DNA from: Celoporthe dispersa
Lineage: Eukaryota > Ascomycota > Sordariomycetes > Diaporthales > Cryphonectriaceae
DNA length: 64,000 bases
Direction: 5' to 3'
NCBI GenBank assembly: GCA_016584495.1
Contig: WAID01000003.1
Location: forward strand, 5,598,501-5,662,500
Under the pieces are notes generated by a model that was not told where the DNA came from, did no database searches, and was given only the letters and a program-made list of their open reading frames with translations. The translations under genes were made by a program, and so were the position numbers. Each line of letters starts with the position of its first letter. Position 1 is the stretch's first letter. This document shows positions 23,851 to 35,101 of the stretch, piece after piece.

Positions 23851-26307
23851 TCAACCAAGAGTCCAGACGGGCGCCTTGACGAGTACCTGGCGCCCACGCA
23901 CCTCGACGGCGAGGAAGCCAGCGAACCGCACTTTGTTGCTGTCCTTGGGTGGCAGGGGCTAAGTAGGGGTTCGAGTCAGTAAACGAAGTCGCAGTCGAGG
24001 GAGCCCTATCAGCAGAGGCAGAGGGTTGCTGTGTGGCGAGGCTGCTGTCCTTCCGAGTGGATCCCCCAGGGACAAGGGCCGCCGGGACGAGGGCCGCCGG
24101 AGCGTTGCTGAGGATACTGGAGAGGGTTGAAATCGCTGACGTACCGGCTCTGGTCTTGTTGCGCTCCTTGCTACTGCTGCTCTTCTCCCCGCCGCTCTCC
24201 TTCCCGGTGTCGTCTCCTCTCGAGTCGGTCTCACCATCACTGTCCGGCGGCCTGGTTTCGATAGGCGGGAGCCCCGTCTTTTCCACGTCCATAAACTCGG
24301 GCTGTATGGGATCCTCCGGTGCGGGATAGAGGATCGCCACGTCTCGGCTCTCGAGCGGTAGGTTCGCTGCGATGCCCACAGCGAGCTCCACGATCATGCT
24401 CGCGCTCCCGTCGACGCCAGCTGGTGGTGGGTCCGTGAGGTGCTGGAAGATGTAGCCAGTAAGGGATGCCGTCGCGTCGCGGATGAAGTCCTGGCGGTGG
24501 TTCGCGCTGTCTGCCGACTGCAGCACGTCCTGCAGGCCCTCGAGCGTCGTCATCCGCCAGCTCAGCACCTTGGACGTCAGGGCGTCGAACTCCTCCCTGG
24601 CTCGTCATCGTGTAGCTGAACCGCCGGATGTTCTGCTCGACCTTCTTCAGCGACCTGCTGAGGTCCGGATCGAGGCCGGGGTGGAAGCAGCCGTAGAAGA
24701 TCTTCTCGACGAGCCACCTCGTGATCACAGCGCGGCCGACTGCCGTCATCTCCTGCTTGCCCGTCTTGAGCGCATCAGCACTGACATACTTGCCCAGCCA
24801 GTCTGGTAGCGACGTCCAGTCCTTGCGGATGTTAAACGACAAGTTGTTGATTGCACCGTTCAGCCTGTTGAACCGCGTCGTGTACTCGTTGTCGTCCAGC
24901 GCGGTGCGTGACTGTGATATCCTCTGGTTGGCGACGGCGTTCTGGAGCTGCTCGACCTGGCCGTTCAGCGACTCGATCTGGGTCTTGCCGTCAAAGTACA
25001 GACGTTTGACGTTCTTGTATTTTTGCACTGCAGCCTTTCCGTTAGCACACGCACGCATGTGATCCCCGCGCGAGAGGCAGCAGCAAAGGGGACCACCACA
25101 AGATACATACGTAGATCCTTGAAAGCCTTATCTGGGTCTTCTGTCGGCTGCGGGCTGTTGCGACCATGCTCCGCCGCACCATCGAACTGTGCTGGCGGCG
25201 GCCTCTCCTGGATCGTGCTCTGCCTGAAGTTATTCTGACCAGCCCCGCCCTGAGGACCTGGCGGCATGGGGTTCATGCTGTTGGACTGCTGCTGGCTGTG
25301 TCTGTAGCCGGGCGGCGCCCCTGGCTGCTGCATGTCGGCCCTCAAGCCCTTGTCGGCCTCCTGTTGTTGTTGTCTTCTCGCCTGTGGCGGTCCTCCCGGC
25401 GGTGGGGCCATGTTGTCTTGCTGCTCTGTGTCCTCCTGCGGGGGCAGCGGCTGCTGGGCCTGCGACGCCTGTCCCTGGTGTGGCTGTAGAGACGAGGTGC
25501 GCGAGGGGAAGTCTTGGTGTGTAGAGTATCGCGCGCCGGGTGAGACGGCCGTAGACGGGGCGCCGGAAGAGGTCTGTAGCTCGCCTTCGGCAACGGGGGA
25601 CTCATGCGACACCTGCGATATTGTCTCGATGTTCTGGATGTGTTCGGTCCCAAGGTGCCCTGCGTATGCGAGCGGGTTCGCGTCGGGCTGTTGAGGGCCC
25701 TGGGGGGAGTGGTGTGGCGAGTGGGCGATGAACTGGTACTGGCGCGTGGCAGGATCGAAGGCCACCTGGCCCAGGTGCTGCTGGTGTTCGGGTGTCAGCT
25801 GGGTCTGGACGTGTATCTGGGCCTGCTGCTGCTGCTGCTGAAACGCGGCCTCGTCGGCCTCGGAGAAGGGAGACTGGTCTTGGTTGGTAGGGACGCGGCG
25901 GAGGCTGGGCTGCTGAAACTCGTGGGGGATCTGCAGCACGGCAACTGGGCGGTTAGTCATGAAGCTCATCAAGGCTTGGCGGGGAAGGCTGGGTAGGACG
26001 CACGCTCTGCGACGGTGATGGTTGAGACGGGGGACCCTGTGACTGCCAGTCCAGAGGCTGCTGTTCCAGAGAGACCTGAGACGGGCCGGTCCGTAAGACG
26101 GGCGGGTTCGGGTTGCTTAGGCGCTTGGAGCTGCGGCGGCCAGGGCCCGAGGTGCTGTCGTAGTAGTTGTGGTGCGGCGGGTGGGAGGGGTCGGGGCGGT
26201 TCTGGTCAGGCTTGGGAGCGCCGGTGAGGATGGTCCTGATGAGGCGGCGTGTGGACCGTCGAGGCTCCACGGGGGCGGCGACCTGGTGCTGTTCTGGTGT
26301 GACCTGC

Positions 26308-26338
<31 letters not shown>

Positions 26339-27095
26339 GATGATGGTGATGATGTTGCTGCTGCTGGTGGTGCTGCTGTTGCTGCTGCTGGTGGTGGTGG
26401 TAAGCAAACGGGTGCTGACCCTGTGGATCGGCCTGCAGTGTCTTGGAGAGATCCGTGTAACTGGCACCGTAGGAGGGGTTGATCTGGATGGGGGTAGAGA
26501 CCTGGTTGTATCTGTGGGACTGCGACCTGGCCACGGCGTCGACAAAGTCGGACGCTGCCCTGCGGACCTTGGCCTCGGCAGAGGTGCCGGTGTTGAGGGG
26601 CTGCAGCTGATGCAGCTGGGCGTGCAGGTGTTGGTGGTGGTGGTGCTGCTGCTGATTGTTGAGGCCCTGTGCGTTTGGGTCCAGCTCAATCGAGGAAGGG
26701 GATGAGGCAGACGCGAAGAGGTGAGGCGGTGGGAGTTGCTGGTTCTGCGAGACGGCTCGTAGATCCTGAACAAAGGATTCGTTGGTGGTTAGAGGCAGGT
26801 TGGCGGGGCCTTGGCCCAAGGCTGAGGATGGAGCAGCGGAGGAGGAGGAGGAGGAGGAGGGACCCTGGAGTGGTGTAAGAGGATGACCAGGGCCGGGGCC
26901 AGAGCCAGGCGGCGGCGGTGGAGGTTGAGCTTGACTGTGCGCGCCAGCAGGGCCCGATGAGGAAATGCCAATGGCGCCGATGCTCTGGGGACCCGGGCCA
27001 GCAGCGCTCTGAGGTCCAGCAGCAGAACCAGCCGATTCAACAGGGACGTTGTGTTGAGATCGGTTGTTTGGTTTTTGTAGGCGACCGAAAGGCAT
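23851..27095 (-). CDS. Q/H/P-rich uncharacterised fungal protein
   Basis: The family has no name I can give. ATG 27095 (MPFGRLQKPNN) opens exon 1 (27095-26004); exon 2 is 25930-25111; exon 3 starts at 25027. Residues 1-360 are low complexity: P, S, a KRL/SRR basic patch, alternating His and Gln tracts, and a Q12 run encoded at about 26307-26340. Exon 2 is a second Q/P-rich part. Exon 3 encodes a well-ordered, probably helical domain (from LQKYKNVKRLYFDGKTQIE to SLKKVEQNIRRFSYT) and continues through LTSKVLSWRMTTLEGLQDVL to a charged serine-rich tail and the ending RQVLVKAPVWTLG. Two shifts are needed: one extra base near 24599, and a second near 23955 that may be an extra C or an intron ending in TTAG. 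Restored length is about 1,028 residues. A nuclear regulator is a guess from composition only. Confidence 0.72.
26307..26340 (-). repeat. CAA-type triplet repeat encoding polyglutamine
   Basis: About eleven tandem TGT/TTG units on the plus strand read as CAA codons in the Q/H-rich protein. It is next to CAT/CAC and CAG runs, so the tract length is likely to vary between strains. Confidence 0.8.
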
Positions 27096-27486
27096 TATTT
27101 ATTCTTGTAGAAATAATAATACCTTGAGAACGAGGAGGGGTAGGAGAGGAGGGGAGGGGGAACGGGAAGGGGAGAAAGGGGGGGGGAATACTCGGAAGAA
27201 GATAGTGGCTCCCCAATTCTTTTTTTCCTTTTTTTTTCTTCTTCTCTTTTACTTCTTTTTTCTCTTTTTTTGTTTTTGTTTTCTCTTTTCCCCGTTGTTT
27301 TTCTTTTCTTGGTTTTTTCTTCTTCCCTGCTTTTCTTGTTTCTTTTTTTTTCTTCTTTTTCTCTTCTTCTTTTTCTCTAGGATTGATCTTCTTCTTGGTT
27401 ACTGCTGCTGTGAGGTTACCACACGGTGCTTGGGGGCTTGGATACTCGGCTGTGTGGGTGTGGGTGTGTAAGTGAGTGAGTGTGTG

Positions 27487-27517
<31 letters not shown>

Positions 27518-30500
27518 CTGTCCCAGTCCGGGTCTGTCTGCAACCTCGCTCTCTCCCGCTTTCTCTGTCTCGGGTTACAGTCTCTCTGTTCCAGGGCAGA
27601 GCGCACACAGGAGCAGCCGGGATGTTGACTGGACGGATGATGACGGGTGGCTGCTATTTTACTCCTGCTGGGCCTCTTCTCAGCTGGCCTGGTCCCCAGT
27701 TCTGGCGGTCAACGACATACCTCACCTCAGGGCAGGTCTCTTGTTCGGTCTGCGGTCCGCAGTTTCTGGTGTGGTGGTGGCCCTCTCGGCGTGTGGTCGC
27801 AGGCTGTCACCCTCTCTCTTTTGTCAACTGTCTACTGTCCACACTGCCCACTCTCCTCCCCCCCCGGACGAGCGATCGGAGCGCGACGGAGCGGGAGGTG
27901 GTTAATGCGGTAGGTCGGCAGGCGATAGGTCAATAGCGGCTCTGGATGGAACCTAGACAGCGAGGCTTAGATGTGGGCGCTGGTGCAGGCGCAAAAACTT
28001 GGGACGACAACGAGCAGGAGAGAGAGGGCAGGACGGTCATCAGAGTTGCATGTCGCGCCATCGGCAAGCAGGCAGTGACAGGGCAAGCAGGAGAAAAGGC
28101 GGGGCCGGCAGCAGCAGGAGGAATAGCGCAGGATGTTAGAGTTGGTTGGTAGGTATGCAGGTATGCGTAGTGCAATATCAGGTTTCTGTGGGTAAACTAC
28201 CCACTGTTGCTCATCCTGCCCTGCCTCTAGCGCCTGCAGTGTAGTATGGAGGAAGGTGTGGTGATGAGAGTCGCTTTACCCTCACTGGGGGGAGGAGGTA
28301 CTGTGCCTCCCTCGCGCACTCGACTGATATGAGCTGGAGACGACGGGTGGGTGCCCGGTGGAAACTGTAGTGGGTCTCTGTCTCTCTCTCTCTGTGTGTG
28401 TGTATGTAGCACACCATGAATCTTCCACATTTCTATGAGACAAGCCCCGAGAGAGGAAGACCTCCAGGGCCTACTTTTTTCTTTTCTTCTTTTTTTCCCC
28501 CCCAGTGGCAGGTCGTTGAGAGGTTCAGGATTGGGAGTGACAAGAGCGCAGGCCATTCCGTTGTCGGGACGCTGTGTGGCAGTGCAGCAGCGCTGACAAG
28601 CACATGCAGAAGTGTGTAGGTTCGTCCCCACACATTGATGCAGAGGGAGGGAAGACACAACAGTGGGGAGAGGGGGCAGGGGGAAGATTGGCCAGCAAGC
28701 AGAACAGTATGATGGAGAACAGTATGATGGAGAGAGAAAAAAGAAAAGAAGGGGAAAAAAAGAAGACAAAAAAAAAAAAAACGGGAAAAGAGAACAGAAA
28801 AGAGAGACGAGAAAAGAGTCATGCATACCTTGTCGTTGGTTAGGAGGAGGTGGTCGGATGAGTCCGTAGCAGTCGCTACCACCAGGTCACGGTTCTGTAT
28901 TCTGTATCGTATGGAGTGGCAGGTTGCGCTGCGATGATAGAGCCACCCAGATATGTGGCTCCGAGGGCCCAGAAAGAAAGAGAGACAAAAAAATAAAATA
29001 AAGGTTGGTGGTACAATGTTTCGTCTGATTTCCTCTCTCGTCTGTAGACCTGAGCTGAGATGATCACCCGGCGGCACTCATCTGATCTGGTATCGACCCG
29101 TATCTCGCCTTGCAGGGTATCAGTGCGTCCTGCCCGCTGCAGATGCGTGTCAGCCAAGCCACCGCAGCGTGGACGTATTCCGGGAACAAAGAAGTGACGG
29201 GAAGATGTCTAGGAAGCCATGCGGTAGACGGCGCGGGTGACGATCAGGCGGCAGTGCATCTTGGCGAAGGCCTGGAGAGGTCGGGAGGAAGAGGCGCGTA
29301 GTATGGCTCTCTCGGGGACGGGTGAGGAGCTGTCGATGTTGATGTTGGGTGGAACAAGAACATAGGATAGCCCAGGGCCGAGAAACAATTCTGTGAGATG
29401 ACTGCGGGCACATATGGGCTCGTCATCAAGTAAAAGTGTGTGTGTGTTGGTGGTGGCGGCGGTGGTGTATGTATGCGCCGCCCCCCCCCCCTTCTCTCTC
29501 TCTTGCTCTCTGTGGCTGGCCTCTGAAGAAGTAGCTGGTCATCAGGTATGACAGGTTGTAGCAGAGGAAAGCGCCCCAACATTCGGCCCTGTCAGTAGTG
29601 GGATTCAGAGGGATCGCCGTCAATCTTAACTCATCTTGGGTAACACCCTGTCATTCTCGAATATAGACAATGCAATATGACTACTGCCGCAACAACATGC
29701 CTAGCAATTACCATGTTCATACTATGTGGTGCCACAGGGACACGGAGATTAGTCGGGTCTTGTGTATTTACCTCTCAGCAGACGTGCACGTCGATGCGTT
29801 TCTCGTCGAGTGCATCCTCTGTTCCAGATTGGCCCTCCAGCAGCTCGTCAGATTTGACTCTTGTAGCCAGGGTAGCCTAAGCCCTAAGCGACACCGAGCG
29901 TGTCCACCCCCCCCCCAGAGAGGGTAGCACTGTATCGGTTATACCACAGCACACCACGATGGGTACTGTGGTAGTATGCATAAGTAACGGTCTGCTGCTG
30001 TATCGCTGGATAGGCGCATGGCATGCATGCACCTGGGGACCCCCATAAGCTCTATGTAGCAGCAGAACACCTTGCAGAAATCTTGGAACAATTCCCTCGC
30101 TGACCACTCTCGATCCTTCCAGGAGGGGAAGGGGGCAAGTCAGACCGGCCCCTATCTGCACACAGCAAGCGTTTCCGTAGCCTGCTGGCCTGGAGGCGAC
30201 GACATAGTAAGCCTGTCTGCTGCTGCTGACGGCCGAGGCACGCAAGCTTCCAGCAGGGCATAGGGCAGGGCAGAGCTATCATCTACCCTGCTAGAACTCC
30301 GGCACGCCTGGGGGAGGAGGAGGTGGTGGGGAGACGCTATAATTAGACCCTGTGCGTACCTTAGCCTCTCTCGCGCGGTGACACCCGGCCTATCGGTAGC
30401 TCCCCTTTCTCATCCCCCCCCCTTAGTTCAGCACAGCTTTGCGACATGCAGTGATGGTGGCGACGATTCTTGAATTGAGGTTATTACCAACACCAACCAG

Positions 30501-32153
30501 GTCCTCAATCTAATAGAGTAAATGACATGCATAATGCTCCCGCGGAGGGCAGTCAGGATGACCTCACCATGCTTGCATATCAACCGCACGCACCTCCTCC
30601 CGGGTGGCGACCACATCCACTCTTGCAGGGAGGCTGAGTTGATTCATTCCTCCAATCTCTCCCCTGAACGCCGTGGCCAGCTGGGCCGGGTGGTGGTGGT
30701 GGTGGTGGTGATACATCCACACGAGATGTCTCGCCGCCGCACAAAACACACGTTACAGGAGACAAGACACAGCAGGAACCACTTCGCTCGGCGCCCGCGG
30801 CCTGAGCTGACGATGGTGGGGGACGGGACGCCTCAGCTGGGATGAGTCCCATCATCTCGAGACATTGGTGGTGGTGGCGGCGGCGGCGGCGAATTGTTGA
30901 CCATCTTGTTTGTTTCTACAGTACATACAAAGACAACTGATTGTCATCTGAAAAAAGATTCCACTGCTAGGGTTACAACACACACTCACACACACACAGC
31001 CTTGGCGTTGCTTCGGCTAATTCAGCCCACGGAAAGAGAACCTCTTCGTCATGGGGGCTTCGGTGTCGTCGGTCGTCACATGCCCCCTTCTTCAAGACGC
31101 GTGCACTGACCTAACACTTGTCGAGTGCTGCGCTGAAGTAGGATATGCGCCGGGGCCAAATGCTCGGGGTGCCAGCTGGGAACAACATGTGTAAGCCAGC
31201 TCCGAGGAGAGCGAGTCCCTGACCTGGAAGGCATCCATCCGTCATCAACAACCCGTCGCAGCGAGTGCAAAGCCTCGTCGAGACCAACGCGTAGGGAAGT
31301 CAGAGCATCCAGCCAGAAAAGAAATGAAGAAGAAAAAAAAAAAAAGGAAACTTGAAGTCTGTCTTTAGTGCAATTCTTAAGAACGACAACTGCAGAAACA
31401 AAAAAAAAAAGAAGAAGAAAAAAATCCCCATAGCTATGCATGCTTTCTTGGTTCACTTGGCTTCAGAGGCATCGCATCGTTAGACCAGGTAGGACTTTTC
31501 CCCCACTATCATCACCGTCGAGCCTCCCCCGACAGCCAATCCCGATTGAAACGCCCTGATCACGATCCCTCTTGGCATACTCGTATATCATGTCAGCAAC
31601 CACCATGCTCCGCGTGTGGATCGGTGACCAGGCCAGGAAATAAATTTGCAACTGAAAGACACAGAAAGACAGGTAGGGTGTGCAAGCGACCAACAGCCGA
31701 GGCTCCTCCTCCCTTGCCCACCCGATGTGTATGAATAGAACCCCTCGACCAGCTGTCCTCCGTTCTCCTCTGCGCAGGAAGAACTCTGCCTGCTTCCCTC
31801 GACCCATTGCCTGTCCTGCCTTCGGACTCGTCCGTCAGTGATTGTCGACTCCATCGGGCTCGGGATCAGGGATATGGACCATTGGTCCAGGTCTGCTGTA
31901 GGGTAAGTCGCGTAGGGTTGTGACATCAGGCCTTCTCCACAGGTTATGGTCTGCCTTGTGATCCCTCGTACACACGATCAACGAGCCCGGTGACACACTG
32001 CGCCGTAGTCTGCCTGGTGTGTTGTTAAAAAATAAAAAAAAGTGTGCTTCAGGATCATCCGACTTGCTCGTAGTCTGTGCTATGTGTGTTTTGTAAGAGC
32101 TGCACCGTCCGGCCAAAAGTTGCACGGTCGTCTCGTGGTGTCACCAACCACCT
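27096..32153. promoter_or_regulatory. 5-kb non-coding interval upstream of the Q/H-rich gene, downstream of YAK1
   Basis: No gene is supported despite many short open frames, which are compositionally biased and overlap on both strands. The interval holds a polypurine tract at about 27123-27188 followed by a T/C-rich tract at about 27220-27380, a (TG) repeat at 27489-27517, TC/TG dinucleotides at 28377-28401, poly-A near 28777-28790, C runs at 29481-29491 and 29907-29916, (GGT) units at 30690-30710 and (GGT)/(GGC) units at 30866-30893. It is probably a long promoter plus 5' leader of the Q/H-rich gene and the 3' end of YAK1; an unrecognised non-coding RNA cannot be excluded. Confidence 0.45.
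27489..27517. repeat. (TG)n microsatellite
   Basis: A 29-base run of TG dinucleotides, about 390 bases upstream of the Q/H-rich gene start. Confidence 0.9.
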
Positions 32154-35101
32154 TTAGTGACCCCAGTGGTTGTTCTGGCCAAACCCCTCCTCGAGTGTCC
32201 GCTCCTCGAGGTTCCGGATGAAGTCACGGTTGCTCCGGCCGCGGCCTGCCTGCTGGCTGCCTCTCCGCCCGCTGGATCGTCCAGCAGCCTGGTCAACCAG
32301 GCCAACGCCATCTGGAGGTGGTGGGTAGTACGCTGGGCTGGGCTGTAGTCGGATGGGCGCATTCGGGTCGAGGTGGCTCGCGACTCGTTGTATTGCTGCC
32401 GGGATGCCACTCTGCTGCTGCTCCATAGTCGAGGCCCTCGGCCGCCTCGCTGCCTGCTGGTACATGCCGGGTTGCTGGGCGACCGCTCCGTAGTTGGCTG
32501 GTGGCATCTGCGCAGATGCTCCAGCGTACTGCGCTGCGTACGGCGGCGGGGCTCCAGCTCCTTGTATGGCCCCATTCGAGGGATACATGCCGCCCCCATA
32601 TGCCGAGGGTGCATGGCCGGCCGACTGGTACTGGGAATTCGCCATGGAGTAGGCATTCTGAGCGGCGGAGTTGGCCTGCGCCTGCGCCTGCTGCGCTCTC
32701 TGCTTGCTGATCGCCTCAGCTTGCTGTTGCTGCTGGGTGCCGGGCGCGGGCGACCTGTTAAGGGAGCTGGCCTTGAGGTTCATCGGCGGGACGAACGGCC
32801 CGGTGAACTTGGTCTGGGTGATGAACGGATGGAGCTTCGCCTGCTGTGGCGACCAACGCTCAAGCGGGTTGATGGTGAGCAGACCCCTCACGAAGTCGAT
32901 GAAGGCGAGTCGGTTTTGCATTTCTGCTCGGGGTCAGTGGGGTGTCTAGATGCGGCCTGCCACACACACACAGAGAGGGGGGGGGGGTGGTGCGAAAACA
33001 TACCTCGGTCGACCTCGCTCTGCTTCATGTTCTTCCTGGGCATAGGATACGACTTGATGATCTCCGGCAGGTTGTCGGCCTGGAAGTACTTCTTGCTAGG
33101 TTGCTCCTTGGTGCCGTGCTCGCGCGAGTACTGCTCCATACTCTTCAGCTGATACGTCCGACGGCCGAACTCGTCAGCCTTCTTGTCGAAGAATTCGCCG
33201 GCCTGCTTGCCCATCTCGATCATCCAGTTCGGTGGGTTGCCGAGCATCTCGACAATGCGGGAGACCTGGTTGTACTCGGACGAGCCAGGGAAGAGCGGCA
33301 GCCCGAGGAAGAGCTCGACCACGATGCATCCGAGGGACCACATATCAATGGCGGAGGAGTAAGGTAGGCCCAGCAGCACCTCGGGCGACCGGTAGAACCT
33401 CGACTGGATGTATGTGTACACCGTCTGCCGCTCGTCGCATGCCGATCCAAAGTCGATGATCTTGATGATCGGGCTCTCGAGGTTCTTGAGGAGGATGTTC
33501 TCAGGCTTCAGGTCGCAATGTATGAGCCTCGCCTTGTTGAGGAGGGCCAGTCCGTTCAGGAGCTGTTGGGCGAAAACCCGGACCAGCGTGGTACTAAGAC
33601 CCCGGAACTGGTTCTGCTTGATCAGCTCGTACAGGTTCACGCTGAGGAGCTCGAAGACCAGGCACAAGTGCTGCTTGTGTATGAAGGTGTCCTTGAGCCT
33701 CAGCAGGTGATGGTCGTCGTTCTTGTCCAGCTTCGTGTTGAGCTATCCCGATCGTCAGCAACACGGCCTCTGCCCACACGCGCAGCTTCCTCCCCCCGGG
33801 TAACGTACCAAGTCCAGGACCGACACCTCCATCATGCTCTGGTTGAAGTAGGCGGTGCGGTTCTTGATGACCTTGACTGCGACGACCTCCTGGGTCTTCA
33901 GGTTCTGGCACTTGACGACCTGACCGAAGGTGCCCTGGCCCAGCACGTCCAAGATCAAATAGCGGTTCCTGTGCGAGCTGTTCAGCCTCCCAGGTGTGCC
34001 CTCCTGGCGGCGCTGCCGCCTGTGTGGTGTGTACTACTACTCACTTGTGTCCGGCCTCCTCAGACCCGAGTATGTCGTTCACATACAGGATGTAATCGCT
34101 GTCCTCGTTATCGTAGCCATCGTTCTTGCAGCCCTTGCTGGCTTCGTGAGGACTCGTCTCGGGTTCCGCGACGACTCGTACTTGAAGCTGGGGTTGCAGA
34201 TGCGGTACGTCGACGGCAGATGGACGGTCAGGGCTTGGAGGGGCTAAGGGGGCCTGAGCGTTAGCAGTCGACGGGGCTGGAGAGGGGGGGGAGGGAGGAG
34301 GGCGCTGGACAAACGGACACTAATAAATCCGCCCTCTGGGTTTGCTCGGCGGAACGCGGGCTGCGCGTTGGCCTTGGGCCGCAGGTCCTGCGCGGTTCGT
34401 ATCTTCCTGAACTCAGGCACCGGGCCCTTGCTCACCAACGGGCCCGCCGCGAGCCTCCGGGGGGAGGTCGGGTCGCCCTGCCATGCGTCGCTCCTGCCGG
34501 CGGGACTCAGGACGCTGCCGTATGGGTACTGCGAATCGACTCCTGCGGGCAGCGAGGCCATGGTCGGCAGCTGCTGCGCTGATGTGGTCCGGCTGTTTGG
34601 GTAGTAGGGGCTCTGCGGGGACTGGAAGTCGGCGGGCCGGGCAGGCGACTGTCGCGTCGTCGGCGGGGCGGAAAACTGGCTGGCGCCTGACGATTTCGCG
34701 TAGGGAGAGGTGGGTGACAGGACCTCCATGGGCGAGTAGCGCTGGGCGGCGGCGGAGGGCTCTGGGGGCGAGTGCAGCGCAGACGAGCGGCTGCTGGAGG
34801 AGACGTGCTGCGAGTGGTGAGGACGCATGGGGTACTTCATGCTTGCGTATGGGTCGTTTGCGTCAGCCATGGCGACATCACCGTTGTTATCGCGAAGCTG
34901 CGGCGTGGTGGTGATGGGGGAGGTGGCCGGGTGGGGGGAGGCATGCGAACTGAGACCTCCAGGGTACTGGTCGTACTTGAATCCTGCTGGCGCCTGGCCC
35001 TGCTGGCCCGAGTAGTCCCTCGGACTCATCTGGCTGTTGCCATTGTACCTCCTCGACGCGCCGGCGGGATCGTGGTAGGCTGGGCTGCCCCACGGATCCA
35101 T
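32154..35101 (-). CDS. YAK1: DYRK-family protein kinase YAK1
   Basis: YAK1 is a dual-specificity kinase that restrains growth downstream of PKA and TOR. Exons: 35101-34319, 34243-34045, 33977-33809, 33743-33004 and 32923-32154. The first 260 residues are S/P/Q-rich and disordered. The kinase domain (about 335-655) shows the glycine loop GQGTFGQVVK, the lysine in VAVKVIKN, HCDLKPEN, DFGSA, the DYRK activation loop YTYIQSRFYRSPE with its autophosphorylated tyrosine, and AIDMWSLGCIVVELFLG. The C-terminal 230 residues are rich in Q, A and P. Two opposite indels break the frame: one base missing near 34140 (a PSKGCKNDGYDNED segment is restored by adding C) and one extra A at about 33720-33722 (restores KNDDHHLLRLKD). 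Total after correction is 886 residues. The first intron has a non-standard GTCCGT donor. Confidence 0.95.
32977..32987. repeat. G11 run in YAK1 intron 4
   Basis: An 11-base G run on the plus strand (C run on the sense strand) inside the intron between YAK1 exons 4 and 5, next to a CA/GA dinucleotide stretch. Confidence 0.85.

Noticed and set aside
28227..29077. Minus-strand frames of about 200 codons rich in F, L, S
   Set aside because: They result from a polypurine/polypyrimidine region without any conserved motif.
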